NCBI RefSeq assembly: GCF_000631985.1
Contig: NZ_JFYN01000003.1
Coordinates: 141,489-205,488 of the forward strand
Length of the DNA stretch: 64,000 nucleotides
Direction of reading: 5' to 3'
DNA from: Pseudomonas sp. RIT288
Lineage (GTDB): Bacteria > Pseudomonadota > Gammaproteobacteria > Pseudomonadales > Pseudomonadaceae
Below the pieces are notes generated by a model. The model did no database searches, was not told the DNA's origin, and saw only the letters and a program-made list of their open reading frames with translations. Shown here in pieces: positions 1-8,595 of the stretch. Numbering within the stretch: the stretch's first letter is position 1; every line of letters begins with the position of its first letter. Both the position numbers and the translations under genes were made by a program.

Positions 1-166
1 GCTCGGACAGCAGCGTTGGCGATGAGCCTGTGCGTGCAACAACAGGACTCATCTGACCGCTATCGCCATCAGGGATGGGGCGCTGGCGCAGTGCTCAACA
101 ATAAAAAACACAGGCGTTTACTTAACGATTCTGCCGGCACACTCACACCCTGAGGTCAGAACCACA

Positions 167-1492
167 ATGAACAAGCACATCGGCACCATTGCGCGTTGGC
201 GCATGCAGATTTTCGCTGTCACCTGGCTCGCGTACGCCGCTTTCTATTTCACCCGCAAAGCGTTTTCGGTGGCCAAACTGGGCATCGCCGAAGACCCGAC
301 CTTCATGCTCGACAAGATGGCCATGGCCAACCTCGATGCGATCTATCTGGCGGCCTACGCCATCGGCCAATTCACCTGGGGCATGCTTGCCGACCGTTTC
401 GGCCCAAGGGTCGTGGTGCTTGGCGGGCTGCTGATTTCCGCTGGCGCGGCATTGGTGATGGGCAGTTTTGCCACCTTGCCGATCTTCGCCACTTGCATGC
501 TGATCCAGGGGCTGGCGCAGTCCACCGGCTGGTCGGGATTGTGCAAGAACCTCGGCAGTTTCTTCCCCGCCGAACAGCGTGGGCGCGTGCTCGGTCTGTG
601 GAGCTCCTGCTATGCGTTTGGCGGTCTGGTGGCCTCGCCGTTCGCCGGCTGGTGGGCGTATACGCTGATGGGCACCTGGCACGCGGCGTTCATTTCCAGC
701 GCGGCAGTGGTCGCGGTGGTGGCGGTATTGTTCTTCATTTTTCAGCGCAACAAACCCGAAGACGTCGGCCTGCCAGCGGTGGAGCCGGAGCCGGAGCTGA
801 GCGCTGAAGAAACCGAAGCCAACAGCAAACTCAGCGTCTGGGAGCCGTTGAAGGAAATCCTGCGCAACCGCACGGTGCTGGTGCTGGGCCTGGCGTACTT
901 CATGTTGAAACCGGCGCGTTACGCGATTCTGTTGTGGGGCCCGGTGATCGTCTTCGAGCAGATGCCAAGTGTCGGCAAGGTTGGCGCGGCGATCATTCCC
1001 ACCTCGTTCGAACTGGCCGGTCTGCTCGGGCCGATCATGATCGGCATGGCCTCGGACAAACTGTTCGGCGCCCGGCGCATGCCGGCCTGCGTCCTCAGTC
1101 TGCTGGCGCTGACCGTGACCCTGGCGCTGTTCATGGGCGCGTTGCACACCGGCAGCGTGATGCTGGTGGTGGCGCTGCTGTTTGTCATGGGCCTGACCCT
1201 GTACGGGCCGGACTCGATGATCAGCGGCGCGGCGGCGATCGACTTCGGCAAGGCCAAGGCCGGTGCCACGGCGGCCGGTTTCGTCAACGGCTGCGGCTCG
1301 GTCGGCGCGGTGCTCGGCGGATTGCTGCCGGGTTACTTCGATTCGGTGACGGTGTTCATCGTCTTCGCCGGCTGCGCATTGTTCTCGGCGCTGGTGCTGA
1401 TTCCGCACTGGAACAGCCGCCCGGTCGGGGTCATGGAACCGCGCGCGTCCATTCCCAATTGCCCGCTGACCATCAAACCCCTGCGTAACTGA
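167..1492 (+). CDS. MFS transporter, organophosphate:phosphate antiporter (OPA) family
   Basis: Inner-membrane carrier of 441 residues with about 12 hydrophobic helices. The first helix (AAFYFTRKAFSVAKLG, Arg30) matches the GlpT/UhpT helix-1 pattern. A second conserved arginine (Arg251, in KPARYAILLWGP) falls where GlpT has its other phosphate-binding arginine. Both phosphate-coordinating residues of the OPA family therefore appear present, which points to an organophosphate or phosphonate substrate. A GAGGT-like ribosome binding site precedes the ATG. The FAD oxidoreductase follows after 71 bp in the same direction, so co-transcription is likely. The exact substrate is not visible; an aminophosphonate is inferred only from the neighbour. 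Confidence 0.8.
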   Translation: MNKHIGTIARWRMQIFAVTWLAYAAFYFTRKAFSVAKLGIAEDPTFMLDKMAMANLDAIYLAAYAIGQFTWGMLADRFGPRVVVLGGLLISAGAALVMGSFATLPIFATCMLIQGLAQSTGWSGLCKNLGSFFPAEQRGRVLGLWSSCYAFGGLVASPFAGWWAYTLMGTWHAAFISSAAVVAVVAVLFFIFQRNKPEDVGLPAVEPEPELSAEETEANSKLSVWEPLKEILRNRTVLVLGLAYFMLKPARYAILLWGPVIVFEQMPSVGKVGAAIIPTSFELAGLLGPIMIGMASDKLFGARRMPACVLSLLALTVTLALFMGALHTGSVMLVVALLFVMGLTLYGPDSMISGAAAIDFGKAKAGATAAGFVNGCGSVGAVLGGLLPGYFDSVTVFIVFAGCALFSALVLIPHWNSRPVGVMEPRASIPNCPLTIKPLRN

Positions 1493-1563
1493 AAACCCTT
1501 GCCCCGTGGCCTGCTGCGGCGTTCGCGGCAGGCTGTGTCGTGGCCATCTGACTGGAGAATTCC

Positions 1564-2955
1564 ATGCGACCGTTTTGGCTCGAGCAGGCCTTGCAGGCCG
1601 ACCCATCCCCGATGTGCGCGCCGCTGCAAGGCGAAGTACGCACCGACGTGTGCATCGTCGGCGGCGGCTACACCGGATTGTGGACGGCGATCATGCTCAA
1701 GCAGCAGAACCCGGAACTCGATGTGCTGCTGATCGAAGCCGACATCTGCGGCGCCGGCGCCAGTGGGCGCAACGGTGGTTGCGCGTTGTCGTGGTCAGCC
1801 AAGTATTTCACCCTCGAGCGGCTGTTCGGCGTCGAGGAGGCGGTGCGTCTGGTCAAGGAATCCGAGCGCAGCATTCACGCCATCGGCGCGTTCTGCGAAC
1901 AGTACGGCGTCGATGCCGATTACCGCCTCGACGGCACGTTGTACACCGCCACCAACAAGGCGCAGGTCGGTTCGACCGACGCCGTGATCGCTGCACTGGA
2001 GCGCAACGGCATCAACTCCTTCAGCCAGCGTCCGGTGGCCGATGTGCAACGCATGGCCGGTTCCAGCAAGCATCTGGAGGGCTGGTTTTCGCCGGCAGCG
2101 GCCAGTGTGCAACCGGGCAAACTGGTACGCGGCTTGCGTCGGGTGGCGTTGCAACTGGGCGTGAAGATCCACGAGAACACTGCGATGACCGGCCTGGAGG
2201 AGGGCCGTCCGGCGCGCATTCACACCGCTGGCGGCTGCGTGATTGCCGACCGCGTGGTACTGGCGATGAACGCGTGGATGGCCCGCGCTTTTCCGCAGTT
2301 CGAACGCAGCGTGGCGATTGTCTCCAGCGACATGCTGATCACCGAACCACGCCCGGATCTGCTGCAGGAGATCGGTTTGACCAGCGGCGTTACGGTGCTT
2401 GATTCGCGGATTTTCGTGCACTACTACCACAACACGCCGGACGGCCGGATCATGCTTGGCAAGGGTGGCAACACGTTTGCGTTTGGTGGGCGGATGTTGC
2501 CGGTGTTCGATCAGCCATCGCCCTATGCTGATTTGCTCAAGCGCAGCCTTGGGGAGTTTTTTCCGGCGTTTGCCGAGGTCAAGGTGGATGCGACCTGGAA
2601 TGGGCCGTCGGATCGCTCGGTCACCGGGTTGCCGTTTTTTGGGCAGATGAGTGCCAGTGGCAATGTGTTTTATGGTTTTGGTTATTCCGGCAGTGGCGTC
2701 GGGCCGTGTCACATGGGCGGGCAGATTCTTGCCTCGTTGGTGCAAGGGCTCGATAACCCCTGGACCCGTTCGCCATTGGTGAACGGGCCGCTGGGGTATT
2801 TTCCGCCGGAGCCGATTCGGTATCTGGGGTCGTTGATGGTGCGTAATGCGATTCGGCGCAAGGAGCGGGCTGAGGATCATGGGCGGCGGCCGCGGCATCT
2901 GGATGTGCGGTTGGCGAAGTTTGCGGCGGCGGCGGGGAAGGCTGACAAGGGGTGA
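1564..2955 (+). CDS. FAD-dependent amine oxidoreductase (DAO family), possible aminophosphonate oxidase
   Basis: 463-residue DAO-type flavoenzyme. The dinucleotide-binding motif VGGGYTGLWTAIMLK lies near residues 31-45, followed by the acidic end of strand 2 (LLIEAD) and GAGASGRNGG, which is typical of glycine/sarcosine-type oxidases. The C-terminal FAD contact GYSGSGVG is also present. Length and the FWLEQAL start resemble the phosphonate-associated oxidoreductase family (TIGR03329, from memory). That family includes enzymes acting on N-methyl-2-aminoethylphosphonate. A GGAG site precedes the ATG. Its pairing with an OPA-type carrier fits uptake and oxidation of a phosphorylated or phosphonate amine, but a generic amino-acid oxidase cannot be excluded. 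Confidence 0.75.
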   Translation: MRPFWLEQALQADPSPMCAPLQGEVRTDVCIVGGGYTGLWTAIMLKQQNPELDVLLIEADICGAGASGRNGGCALSWSAKYFTLERLFGVEEAVRLVKESERSIHAIGAFCEQYGVDADYRLDGTLYTATNKAQVGSTDAVIAALERNGINSFSQRPVADVQRMAGSSKHLEGWFSPAAASVQPGKLVRGLRRVALQLGVKIHENTAMTGLEEGRPARIHTAGGCVIADRVVLAMNAWMARAFPQFERSVAIVSSDMLITEPRPDLLQEIGLTSGVTVLDSRIFVHYYHNTPDGRIMLGKGGNTFAFGGRMLPVFDQPSPYADLLKRSLGEFFPAFAEVKVDATWNGPSDRSVTGLPFFGQMSASGNVFYGFGYSGSGVGPCHMGGQILASLVQGLDNPWTRSPLVNGPLGYFPPEPIRYLGSLMVRNAIRRKERAEDHGRRPRHLDVRLAKFAAAAGKADKG

Positions 2956-2984
2956 TGGGGGGCTTTGATTGATGGGGACATATC

Positions 2985-3240
2985 CGTTGCTGCGGTAACG
3001 GCTGCTTTGGGTTCCGCCCTTACGGCGGGTCACTTTTGACAAACGCCTCAAAAGTAACCAAAAAGGCTTGCCCCGGCGTTCGGCTCTCGCCTTGGCTCGG
3101 GTTCCTTCGTTACGGGGTTCATCCGGGGGCATCGCCTCCGGTTGGCTTCGCTGCACCTCCTCTCGATGTGTTTGGCTGCGCCAAACGTCGCTGCGCTCCT
3201 CCCCCCGGATAAACCCCTCCACTCAGCCTGCCGATGGGGC
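2985..3240. repeat. Conserved Pseudomonas intergenic repeat, non-coding
   Basis: This GC-rich stretch contains a palindrome around GGGTCACTTTTGAC / CAAAAGTAACC, followed by alternating tgcgcc/ggcgca-like blocks. I recognise the type as a dispersed intergenic sequence of fluorescent pseudomonads that is often mis-called as short proteins. Reading frames run through it on both strands, but none has a domain or a ribosome binding site. Together with the flanking REP sequence it accounts for the 590-bp gap between the oxidoreductase and vgrG. Confidence 0.45.
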
Positions 3241-3274
3241 CGGCACGGCAAGATCAAGAGCTCTCGGCGAGCTG

Positions 3275-3496
3275 ACACTCGACCTGTGTAGGAGCTGCCG
3301 AAGGCTGCGATCTTTTGATCTTGATCTTGATCTTGATCTTGATCTTGATCTTGATCTTGATCTTGATCTTGATCTTGATCTTGATCTTGATCTTGTGGGA
3401 GCTGGCCTGCCAGCGATGGCGCCCTCCCAGCCGACCAACCCCCAACTGCCCGCACCCAATCCAACTGTAGGAGTGAGCCTGCTCGCGATAGCGCCC
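3275..3496. repeat. Two single REP half-elements flanking a microsatellite
   Basis: A GTAGGAGCTGCCGAAGGCTG-type half-site (about 3278-3316) runs directly into the GATCTT repeats. A second half-site of the other class (GTAGGAGTGAGCCTGCTCG, about 3468-3496) lies on the far side. Elsewhere in the window REPs occur as inverted pairs; here each class appears as a singlet. Confidence 0.7.
3317..3394. repeat. Hexanucleotide microsatellite (GATCTT)13
   Basis: Thirteen perfect tandem copies of GATCTT. They continue the GATCTTTTGATC end of a REP half-site, suggesting slippage expansion of the REP tail. Reading frames across it give Asp-Leu or Ile-Lys dipeptide runs with no start context, so it is treated as non-coding. 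Confidence 0.95.
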
Positions 3497-3548
3497 TCCC
3501 AGCCAACCAGTGTCCGGCAGCTGTACTCAATTCCAATGTCTGCGGTGT

Positions 3549-4940
3549 TTACGGATCGACCCCGTGGAGCAGCCAATCGAGCAACAGGCTGCTGTCGCGC
3601 GGTGGTGGCGTTGCGTTCGGTGGCGCGGGACGCGGGTTGGCGAGACAGAGGATCGGTCGATCCGGGTCGCTGTCGAGGAAGCTCACCCACACCTCACTGC
3701 CGGCGCGGGGCAACTGGTGGGCGGCGAGCCGGCCGGCGCTGGTCAGCGCGATCGGTAGCCACAGGCACGCAGACTCGGCTGTCTGCGTCGGCCAGAGACT
3801 GACGGCGATGCGCCCGCGATCATCGAGTGGCGCGGGCTGGCCGGGCGATCCCAGCACTCGTGCCAGGTGATAGCCGCCGATGTTCGGGCGCGGCTGCGCC
3901 AGGGGCGGGCGAAAGTCGCTCGACCAGGGCAGGGCGCTGAAGTCGTTTCGATAGCGATGCACGTCGGTTGTCGGATCGAGGATCGAGGGGTGCTGGCCTT
4001 GATGGTGCAGCTCGGTGATCAGCCATTGCTCGTTGAAGGCATTGATCGGGTGTTCGCTGATCTGCAACAGATGCCCGCTGCGCAACGCGCTGCAGTCGCC
4101 GGATCCCCGGATCGTGCGCGACTGGCAGCGCTGACGCTGCAGATGGCGCCGGCTGCGTTGTTCGGTGTGGCGCTGGTCGCTCGACAGGTTCAGTGGCGTG
4201 AGCGCGGGCACGGGGTGGTTGGCCGCGTCTGCGATGATGACCGCCTGGCCTCGGTTGCGAATGCCGGGCGCGGCCATGACCGGTGTCGCGTCATGGCGCT
4301 GCAGCAGCGTGCTGATGCGAGGTGATCGCGTGTCGTCGGTTACGGCAAACGGCACTGGCAGCGGTTCCTGCGGCAGGCTGAGGTTGTCATCGGCAAACAC
4401 CAGCACATGCCCGTTCGGGTGATGTTCGAAGTGGTAGTGAATGCCTTCCTCCTCACACAGCCGTTGCACGAAGGCCAGGTCGCTTTCCTCGTATTGCAGG
4501 CAAAATTCCCGTGGCGGGTATTGGCCGACGCTCATCTCGATCCGGTAACTGTCCGCCGGCAGCTGATGTTCTTCGAGCAGTTGCGCAAGGATCGCCGGCA
4601 CGCTTGCTTGCACGAAGACCCGGCGCCGCGGCGACTGCTCCAGATTCAGCAGCATCGGGACCAGAATCAGCCGGTAGCCGATGCGGTGGCTGGCGCGATG
4701 CTCGCAACTGACGCTGTGGATCAGGCCGTGAATCCCGTGATCGGTACCCAGGTGCAGGAACGCTGGTTGGCGCAGCAGGCTGCCGGGGGGCAACGCCGGC
4801 GCCAGACCGATCACTTCAATCTCGAAGCGAAACGGCTGATTGAGTGCTTCCCTGCCGCTGAAACGCAAGACCGGCAGGCACAGCGGGCCGTCGGTCAGGG
4901 TCAGGGTCAGGGTGAACGGGCTATCCTTGTCATTGAGCAT
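3549..4940 (-). CDS. vgrG: Type VI secretion VgrG-family protein, short form lacking the needle
   Basis: VgrG (TssI) forms the trimeric tip of the type VI secretion tube. The N-terminal part is gp27-like (LPVLRFSGREALNQPFRFE, then CQYEESDLAFVQRLCEEEG about residue 150). A gp5-type OB fold follows near the C-terminus (RVLGSPGQPAPLDDRGRIAV, then AGSEVWVSFLDSDPDRPI). The protein ends just after the OB fold (463 aa), whereas full-length VgrGs are about 600 aa or more and continue into a beta-helical needle. I chose the ATG at 4940 because it puts the family's start next to the N-terminus; an in-frame GTG at 4994 would add 18 residues. Neither has a strong ribosome binding site. No hcp, PAAR or effector gene is adjacent. 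Confidence 0.8.
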   Translation of the reverse strand: MLNDKDSPFTLTLTLTDGPLCLPVLRFSGREALNQPFRFEIEVIGLAPALPPGSLLRQPAFLHLGTDHGIHGLIHSVSCEHRASHRIGYRLILVPMLLNLEQSPRRRVFVQASVPAILAQLLEEHQLPADSYRIEMSVGQYPPREFCLQYEESDLAFVQRLCEEEGIHYHFEHHPNGHVLVFADDNLSLPQEPLPVPFAVTDDTRSPRISTLLQRHDATPVMAAPGIRNRGQAVIIADAANHPVPALTPLNLSSDQRHTEQRSRRHLQRQRCQSRTIRGSGDCSALRSGHLLQISEHPINAFNEQWLITELHHQGQHPSILDPTTDVHRYRNDFSALPWSSDFRPPLAQPRPNIGGYHLARVLGSPGQPAPLDDRGRIAVSLWPTQTAESACLWLPIALTSAGRLAAHQLPRAGSEVWVSFLDSDPDRPILCLANPRPAPPNATPPPRDSSLLLDWLLHGVDP

Positions 4941-5159
4941 TCGTACGGGCTCTGTGGGCAATACGGACGGCAGAGGGTACGAAAACGCGAGCACGAATGG
5001 TCATGGCTGGTGGGCTTTTCAGAATCGCCCTACAAGTCGTGGTGAAGATGTCGATCCAACAATGATTTTTTTGGTCGATTGCCGACTTTAGGCCGTATAA
5101 ACTTGGCGCCACGCGTCGGCCAATAGATGTCTCGGCGCCACAGATCAAGAGAGTGAGTA

Positions 5160-5864
5160 ATGGGCGCACAGTGGAAGGTTAAACACAAAGAAGCGGCAGC
5201 CAACGCCAAGGGCAAGATCTTCGGCAAACTGGTGAAAGAAATCACCATCGCTGCCCGCAACGGTGCCGATACCGCCACCAACGCACACCTGCGTCTGGTG
5301 GTCGAACAGGCCAAGAAAGCCTCGATGCCCAAGGAAACCCTGGACCGCGCCATCAAGAAAGGCGCCGGCCTGCTGGGCGAAACCGTGCAATACCACCGTG
5401 TGACGTACGAAGGTTTCGCACCGCATCAGGTTCCGTTGATCGTCGAGTGCGTCACCGACAACATCAACCGTACCGTTGCGGAAATCCGCGTGGCGTTCCG
5501 CAAGGGCCAACTGGGTGCTTCCGGTTCGGTGGCCTGGGACTTCAACCACGTCGGCATGATCGAAGCGTCGCCGGACACCCCGGACGCCGATCCGGAAATG
5601 GCCGCGATCGAGGCCGGTGCTCAGGACTTCGAACCGGGCGAAGAGGGCGCGACCCTGTTCCTGACCGATCCGACCGACCTCGACGCCGTGCAGAAAGCGT
5701 TGCCTGAGCAAGGTTTCACTGTGCTGTCGGCCAAACTCGGCTACCAGCCGAAGAACCCGGTCAGCGGCCTGAGCGACGAGCAGATGGCTGAAGTTGAAGC
5801 GTTCCTGGAAGGCCTCGACAACCACGACGACGTGCAGGACATGTTTGTCGGTCTGGCGGGCTAA
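5160..5864 (+). CDS. YebC/PmpR family protein, YeeN-type paralogue
   Basis: 234 residues, full length for the family. The start [19 protein letters not shown] differs from the MAGHSKW start of housekeeping YebC and matches the YeeN branch. Family features present include the helical N-terminal domain ([20 protein letters not shown]), the AIKKG segment, [20 protein letters not shown] and [14 protein letters not shown]. YebC proteins were long described as DNA-binding regulators, and more recent work points to a role in translation. The YeeN role is unclear. It is monocistronic: a REP pair follows and vgrG diverges upstream. Confidence 0.9.
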   Translation: MGAQWKVKHKEAAANAKGKIFGKLVKEITIAARNGADTATNAHLRLVVEQAKKASMPKETLDRAIKKGAGLLGETVQYHRVTYEGFAPHQVPLIVECVTDNINRTVAEIRVAFRKGQLGASGSVAWDFNHVGMIEASPDTPDADPEMAAIEAGAQDFEPGEEGATLFLTDPTDLDAVQKALPEQGFTVLSAKLGYQPKNPVSGLSDEQMAEVEAFLEGLDNHDDVQDMFVGLAG

Positions 5865-5865
5865 G

Positions 5866-5945
5866 ATCAAAAGATCGCAGCCTGCGGCAGCTCCTACAGG
5901 GTTATGTGTACACCTGTAGGAGCTGCCGCAGGCTGCGATCTTTTT
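5866..5945. repeat. REP inverted pair
   Basis: Near-perfect palindrome with arms AAAAGATCGCAGCCTGCGG and its complement, and about 12 bp of loop. It lies between convergent genes and ends in a T run on the plus strand, so it may also terminate transcription. Confidence 0.9.
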
Positions 5946-5946
5946 G

Positions 5947-7260
5947 TCATTGTGTGTGCAATACCTGAATCACTTCGCTGAACCCCGGCCGCGCCAGCAC
6001 ATCCGCCTGACAGCAACGCTGTTCCAGCGCTTGCAGCCGCTCGCGTCGTTCATCGCTCAACCCTGAGTCGATGCGCGCCAGCAATTCCCCGAGCAGAACC
6101 CCGAACGCCCGCACTTCGATGCGTTGCAGTGCCCGGGTTTCCAGGTTGTCGGTGGTGGCATGGAATGACGCCGCGCCGAAATCTCCCAGCAAGCAATCGC
6201 CCTGATCGTTCAACAGAATGTTGTGGCCGTAGAGGTCGCCGTGAGTGATGCCCTGTTGATGCAGATGTTCGGCTGCCGAAGCGATGCCTTGGGCGATGTT
6301 CAATGCCACTTCGGCACTGAAGCGGCAATCTTCGGCATACACATCCCGCGAGCAGCTCGCCAGGCTCGGCAATGCCGCCAGGTTACCAAAGCTTGGGTCG
6401 ATCAGTTGCATCACCAGCCCCTGTTGGCCATCAGGATGCCCGTGAATACGGCCTTCCACGCGGATCAGGTTCGGGTGCAGGCCGGCGGTGATGCAGGCGT
6501 TCATCTCGTGCAGCGGCGAACCGTCGCTGGTCATTTCACCTTTATAGAGCTTCACCGCGACCGGCAATTGCGAGCCGTCGGCGCGCTGCCACTGCGCCCG
6601 GGAAATCACCCCCGACGCGCCTTCGCCCAGGCGTTGTTCCAGACGCAGCGCCGACCAGTCGATCAGCGGCGTGGCTTCCAGCGCGGCGGCATCGGCCTCG
6701 TTTTCCAGCGGATTACCGGCGTACGCCAGCCAGGTCAGGCTCGGCAGGGTCAGCAGCCACTGCGGCAGTTCAGGCAGGCGATTGGCGGCGATGCGGATCA
6801 GCTCCAGGCGATGGCACTGGCTCATGGAGGCTGGCAGCGCTTGCAGGCGATTGCCGGCCAGCAGCAGTTTTTGCAGATAAGGCCGCTCACCCAGCTCCGT
6901 CGGCAGAGTTTCGATGCAGTTGTCGGTCAGGATCAACCAGCGCAGCAGCGGCGGCAGTGCTGCGCCCGGCACGTGGCTGATGCGATTGGCCTTGAAGCCG
7001 ATCATCGTCAGCGCCGCGCATTTTCCGACACATTCCGGCACCTCGGTGAAGCGGTTGTCCGAGCAGAACAGTATGCGCATCCTGGTCAGGCGATGCAGAT
7101 CATCGGGCAGACTGCTCAAGGCGTTGCCGCTGAGGTTGAGCACCTCCAGCGTATCGGCCAGCTCGAAAATCTCCCGGGGGAACTCGGTCAGTCCGCAAGA
7201 CAGATCCAGCCGGGTAATGCCCGACAACTCGCCGGCGCGCAATTGAGCAAGGGTGTGCAT
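5947..7260 (-). CDS. Leucine-rich repeat protein fused to a Ser/Thr protein kinase domain
   Basis: 437 residues. Residues about 15-190 hold roughly seven leucine-rich repeats (LEVLNLSGNALSSLPDDL, LQKLLLAGNRLQALPASM). Residues about 207-437 form a eukaryotic-type kinase with a glycine loop GEGASG (212-217), VAVK lysine 237, catalytic loop HGDLYGHN (Asp342, Asn347) and DFG (360-362). All key catalytic residues are present. No signal peptide or membrane segment is seen, so it should be cytosolic. The ATG at 7260 is chosen because repeats begin right after it; in-frame starts upstream (GTG 7272, ATG 7314) also lack a good ribosome binding site. Its substrate is unknown, and no phosphatase or other partner is adjacent. 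Confidence 0.88.
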   Translation of the reverse strand: MHTLAQLRAGELSGITRLDLSCGLTEFPREIFELADTLEVLNLSGNALSSLPDDLHRLTRMRILFCSDNRFTEVPECVGKCAALTMIGFKANRISHVPGAALPPLLRWLILTDNCIETLPTELGERPYLQKLLLAGNRLQALPASMSQCHRLELIRIAANRLPELPQWLLTLPSLTWLAYAGNPLENEADAAALEATPLIDWSALRLEQRLGEGASGVISRAQWQRADGSQLPVAVKLYKGEMTSDGSPLHEMNACITAGLHPNLIRVEGRIHGHPDGQQGLVMQLIDPSFGNLAALPSLASCSRDVYAEDCRFSAEVALNIAQGIASAAEHLHQQGITHGDLYGHNILLNDQGDCLLGDFGAASFHATTDNLETRALQRIEVRAFGVLLGELLARIDSGLSDERRERLQALEQRCCQADVLARPGFSEVIQVLHTQ

Positions 7261-7370
7261 GTGGATGTTCACTATCAAAGGAAAGAAGCGCCGGGCGCTC
7301 GGAATGGGCGACATGATAACGGCAACGCCGGGATTTGCATTGACTTGAACTGGAGGCCCCTCTAATTCCC

Positions 7371-7457
7371 GTGGGAGCGAGCCTGCTCGCGAAGGCGAAG
7401 TGTCAATTGGCGAAATATTGGCTGACAGGACGCTTTCGCGAGCAGGCTCGCTCCCAC
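7371..7457. repeat. REP inverted pair
   Basis: GTGGGAGCGAGCCTGCTCGC and its complement flank a loop of about 40 bp, upstream of the LRR-kinase gene and past the end of the ZapE-like gene. Confidence 0.9.
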
Positions 7458-7473
7458 AAGGGACTTGAGTTGG

Positions 7474-8595
7474 TCAGTGGGTTTCCTGTAACTGCCCCAG
7501 ACGACTGCGGGTTCGGGCCAGGTCGATGGCATTGCCGCCAAGCGCCTCGCGCAGTGGCAAGCGGCTGAGCAGGGTCAGGTGTTTGTCCTGGTCGTAGAGC
7601 ACGTCGATCAGGTTGATGAAGCGCTGTTGCGCAGCGATCGAGCACTCACCCAGTTCCGGCAGGTCATCGATGATCCAGTGGTCGAAATGTCGACACAGCT
7701 CCAGATAATCCATCACTGCCGTTGGTTGCTCACACACGTCGTTGAAGGTGAAACCGACGGTGCGGCCTTCGCACAGCCGTGCCTGAAAGTGCCGGATGCC
7801 CACCGGCAGGGCAATCGTCGGCGCGTCCTGCGGCGGCAGGTTCAAGGCCTGGCGCTGGGTCGCGGTGGCCGGCCACACATAGTGGCCCTGGGTGAACAAC
7901 TGATGCGCATGATTGCTCGCCTGACCGCGGTAATCATGAGGACCGCCCACTTCCATGATCTGCATGCGGGCGTTGATCAAGTCGATCACCGGTTTGAAAC
8001 GCGCGTGATAGAGCGGGTTGGGCAGCAAGCCTTCCGGTGGATAGTTGGAGGTCACCAGCAGCAGGATGCCGCGCTGGAACAAGGCCTTGAACAGGCGGGT
8101 GATGAGCATCGCATCGCCGATGTCATGCACATGGAATTCGTCGAAACACAGTACCCGGCAGTCGTGTAGCAGCTCATCGAGGGTGACATCGAGGGCATCG
8201 TCCTGTTCGCGATGCTCGAACATGCCCTGATGCAGACGGGCGAAAAATGCATGGAAATGCACGCGCTGCTTCTGCGCGGTGGGCAGAGCCTGGAAAAATC
8301 CGTCGAGCAGCCAGCTCTTGCCGCGTCCGACCGCACCATGCAGGTACAGGCTCGGCGGCGTTTGCGGCTTGGCGCCGAACAACAGGCTGGCCTGCTGCGC
8401 CATGCAATCGATCACGCGCTGCTGGCTGTGGCTGAGGGTGTAACCCTGGCCATGGGCCTTGTGTCGGAAATATTCGCGGATCGACTGGGCATTCGCGTCA
8501 TGCCCTGCATGCGCTGGCCGGCCCTGGGCGAACCAGCGGCGCAACGCCGACCAGCGTTGGGTCAGTGGCGATCGTTTGGGCGCTCGAGAGGGCAC
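7474..8595 (-). CDS. zapE: ZapE/AFG1-family ATPase
   Basis: 373-residue AFG1-like P-loop ATPase. It has Walker A GAVGRGKSWL (about residue 89), Walker B VLCFDEFHVHDIGDAM, sensor LLVTSNYPPEGLLPNPL and the family's FDHWIIDDLPEL segment. ZapE associates with the divisome and modulates Z-ring stability. The N-terminus (about 30 basic residues before the conserved core) differs from the usual Pseudomonas ZapE as I remember it, so this may be a second paralogue rather than the primary copy. It stands alone, with the pilus cluster diverging upstream. Confidence 0.85.
   Translation of the reverse strand: MPSRAPKRSPLTQRWSALRRWFAQGRPAHAGHDANAQSIREYFRHKAHGQGYTLSHSQQRVIDCMAQQASLLFGAKPQTPPSLYLHGAVGRGKSWLLDGFFQALPTAQKQRVHFHAFFARLHQGMFEHREQDDALDVTLDELLHDCRVLCFDEFHVHDIGDAMLITRLFKALFQRGILLLVTSNYPPEGLLPNPLYHARFKPVIDLINARMQIMEVGGPHDYRGQASNHAHQLFTQGHYVWPATATQRQALNLPPQDAPTIALPVGIRHFQARLCEGRTVGFTFNDVCEQPTAVMDYLELCRHFDHWIIDDLPELGECSIAAQQRFINLIDVLYDQDKHLTLLSRLPLREALGGNAIDLARTRSRLGQLQETH

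Noticed and set aside
1..166. Possible 3' end of an upstream gene
   Set aside because: All three plus-strand frames reach stops (for example TGA at 54-56), but the fragments are too short to identify.
143..1606. Long minus-strand frame opposite the MFS carrier
   Set aside because: Low-complexity Arg/His/Gln-rich translation typical of an antisense shadow in GC-rich DNA; the plus-strand gene is clear.
3048..3802. Open reading frames through the microsatellite giving Asp-Leu and Ile-Lys runs on both strands
   Set aside because: They consist of simple repeat and dispersed intergenic repeat, with no ribosome binding site or conserved domain.
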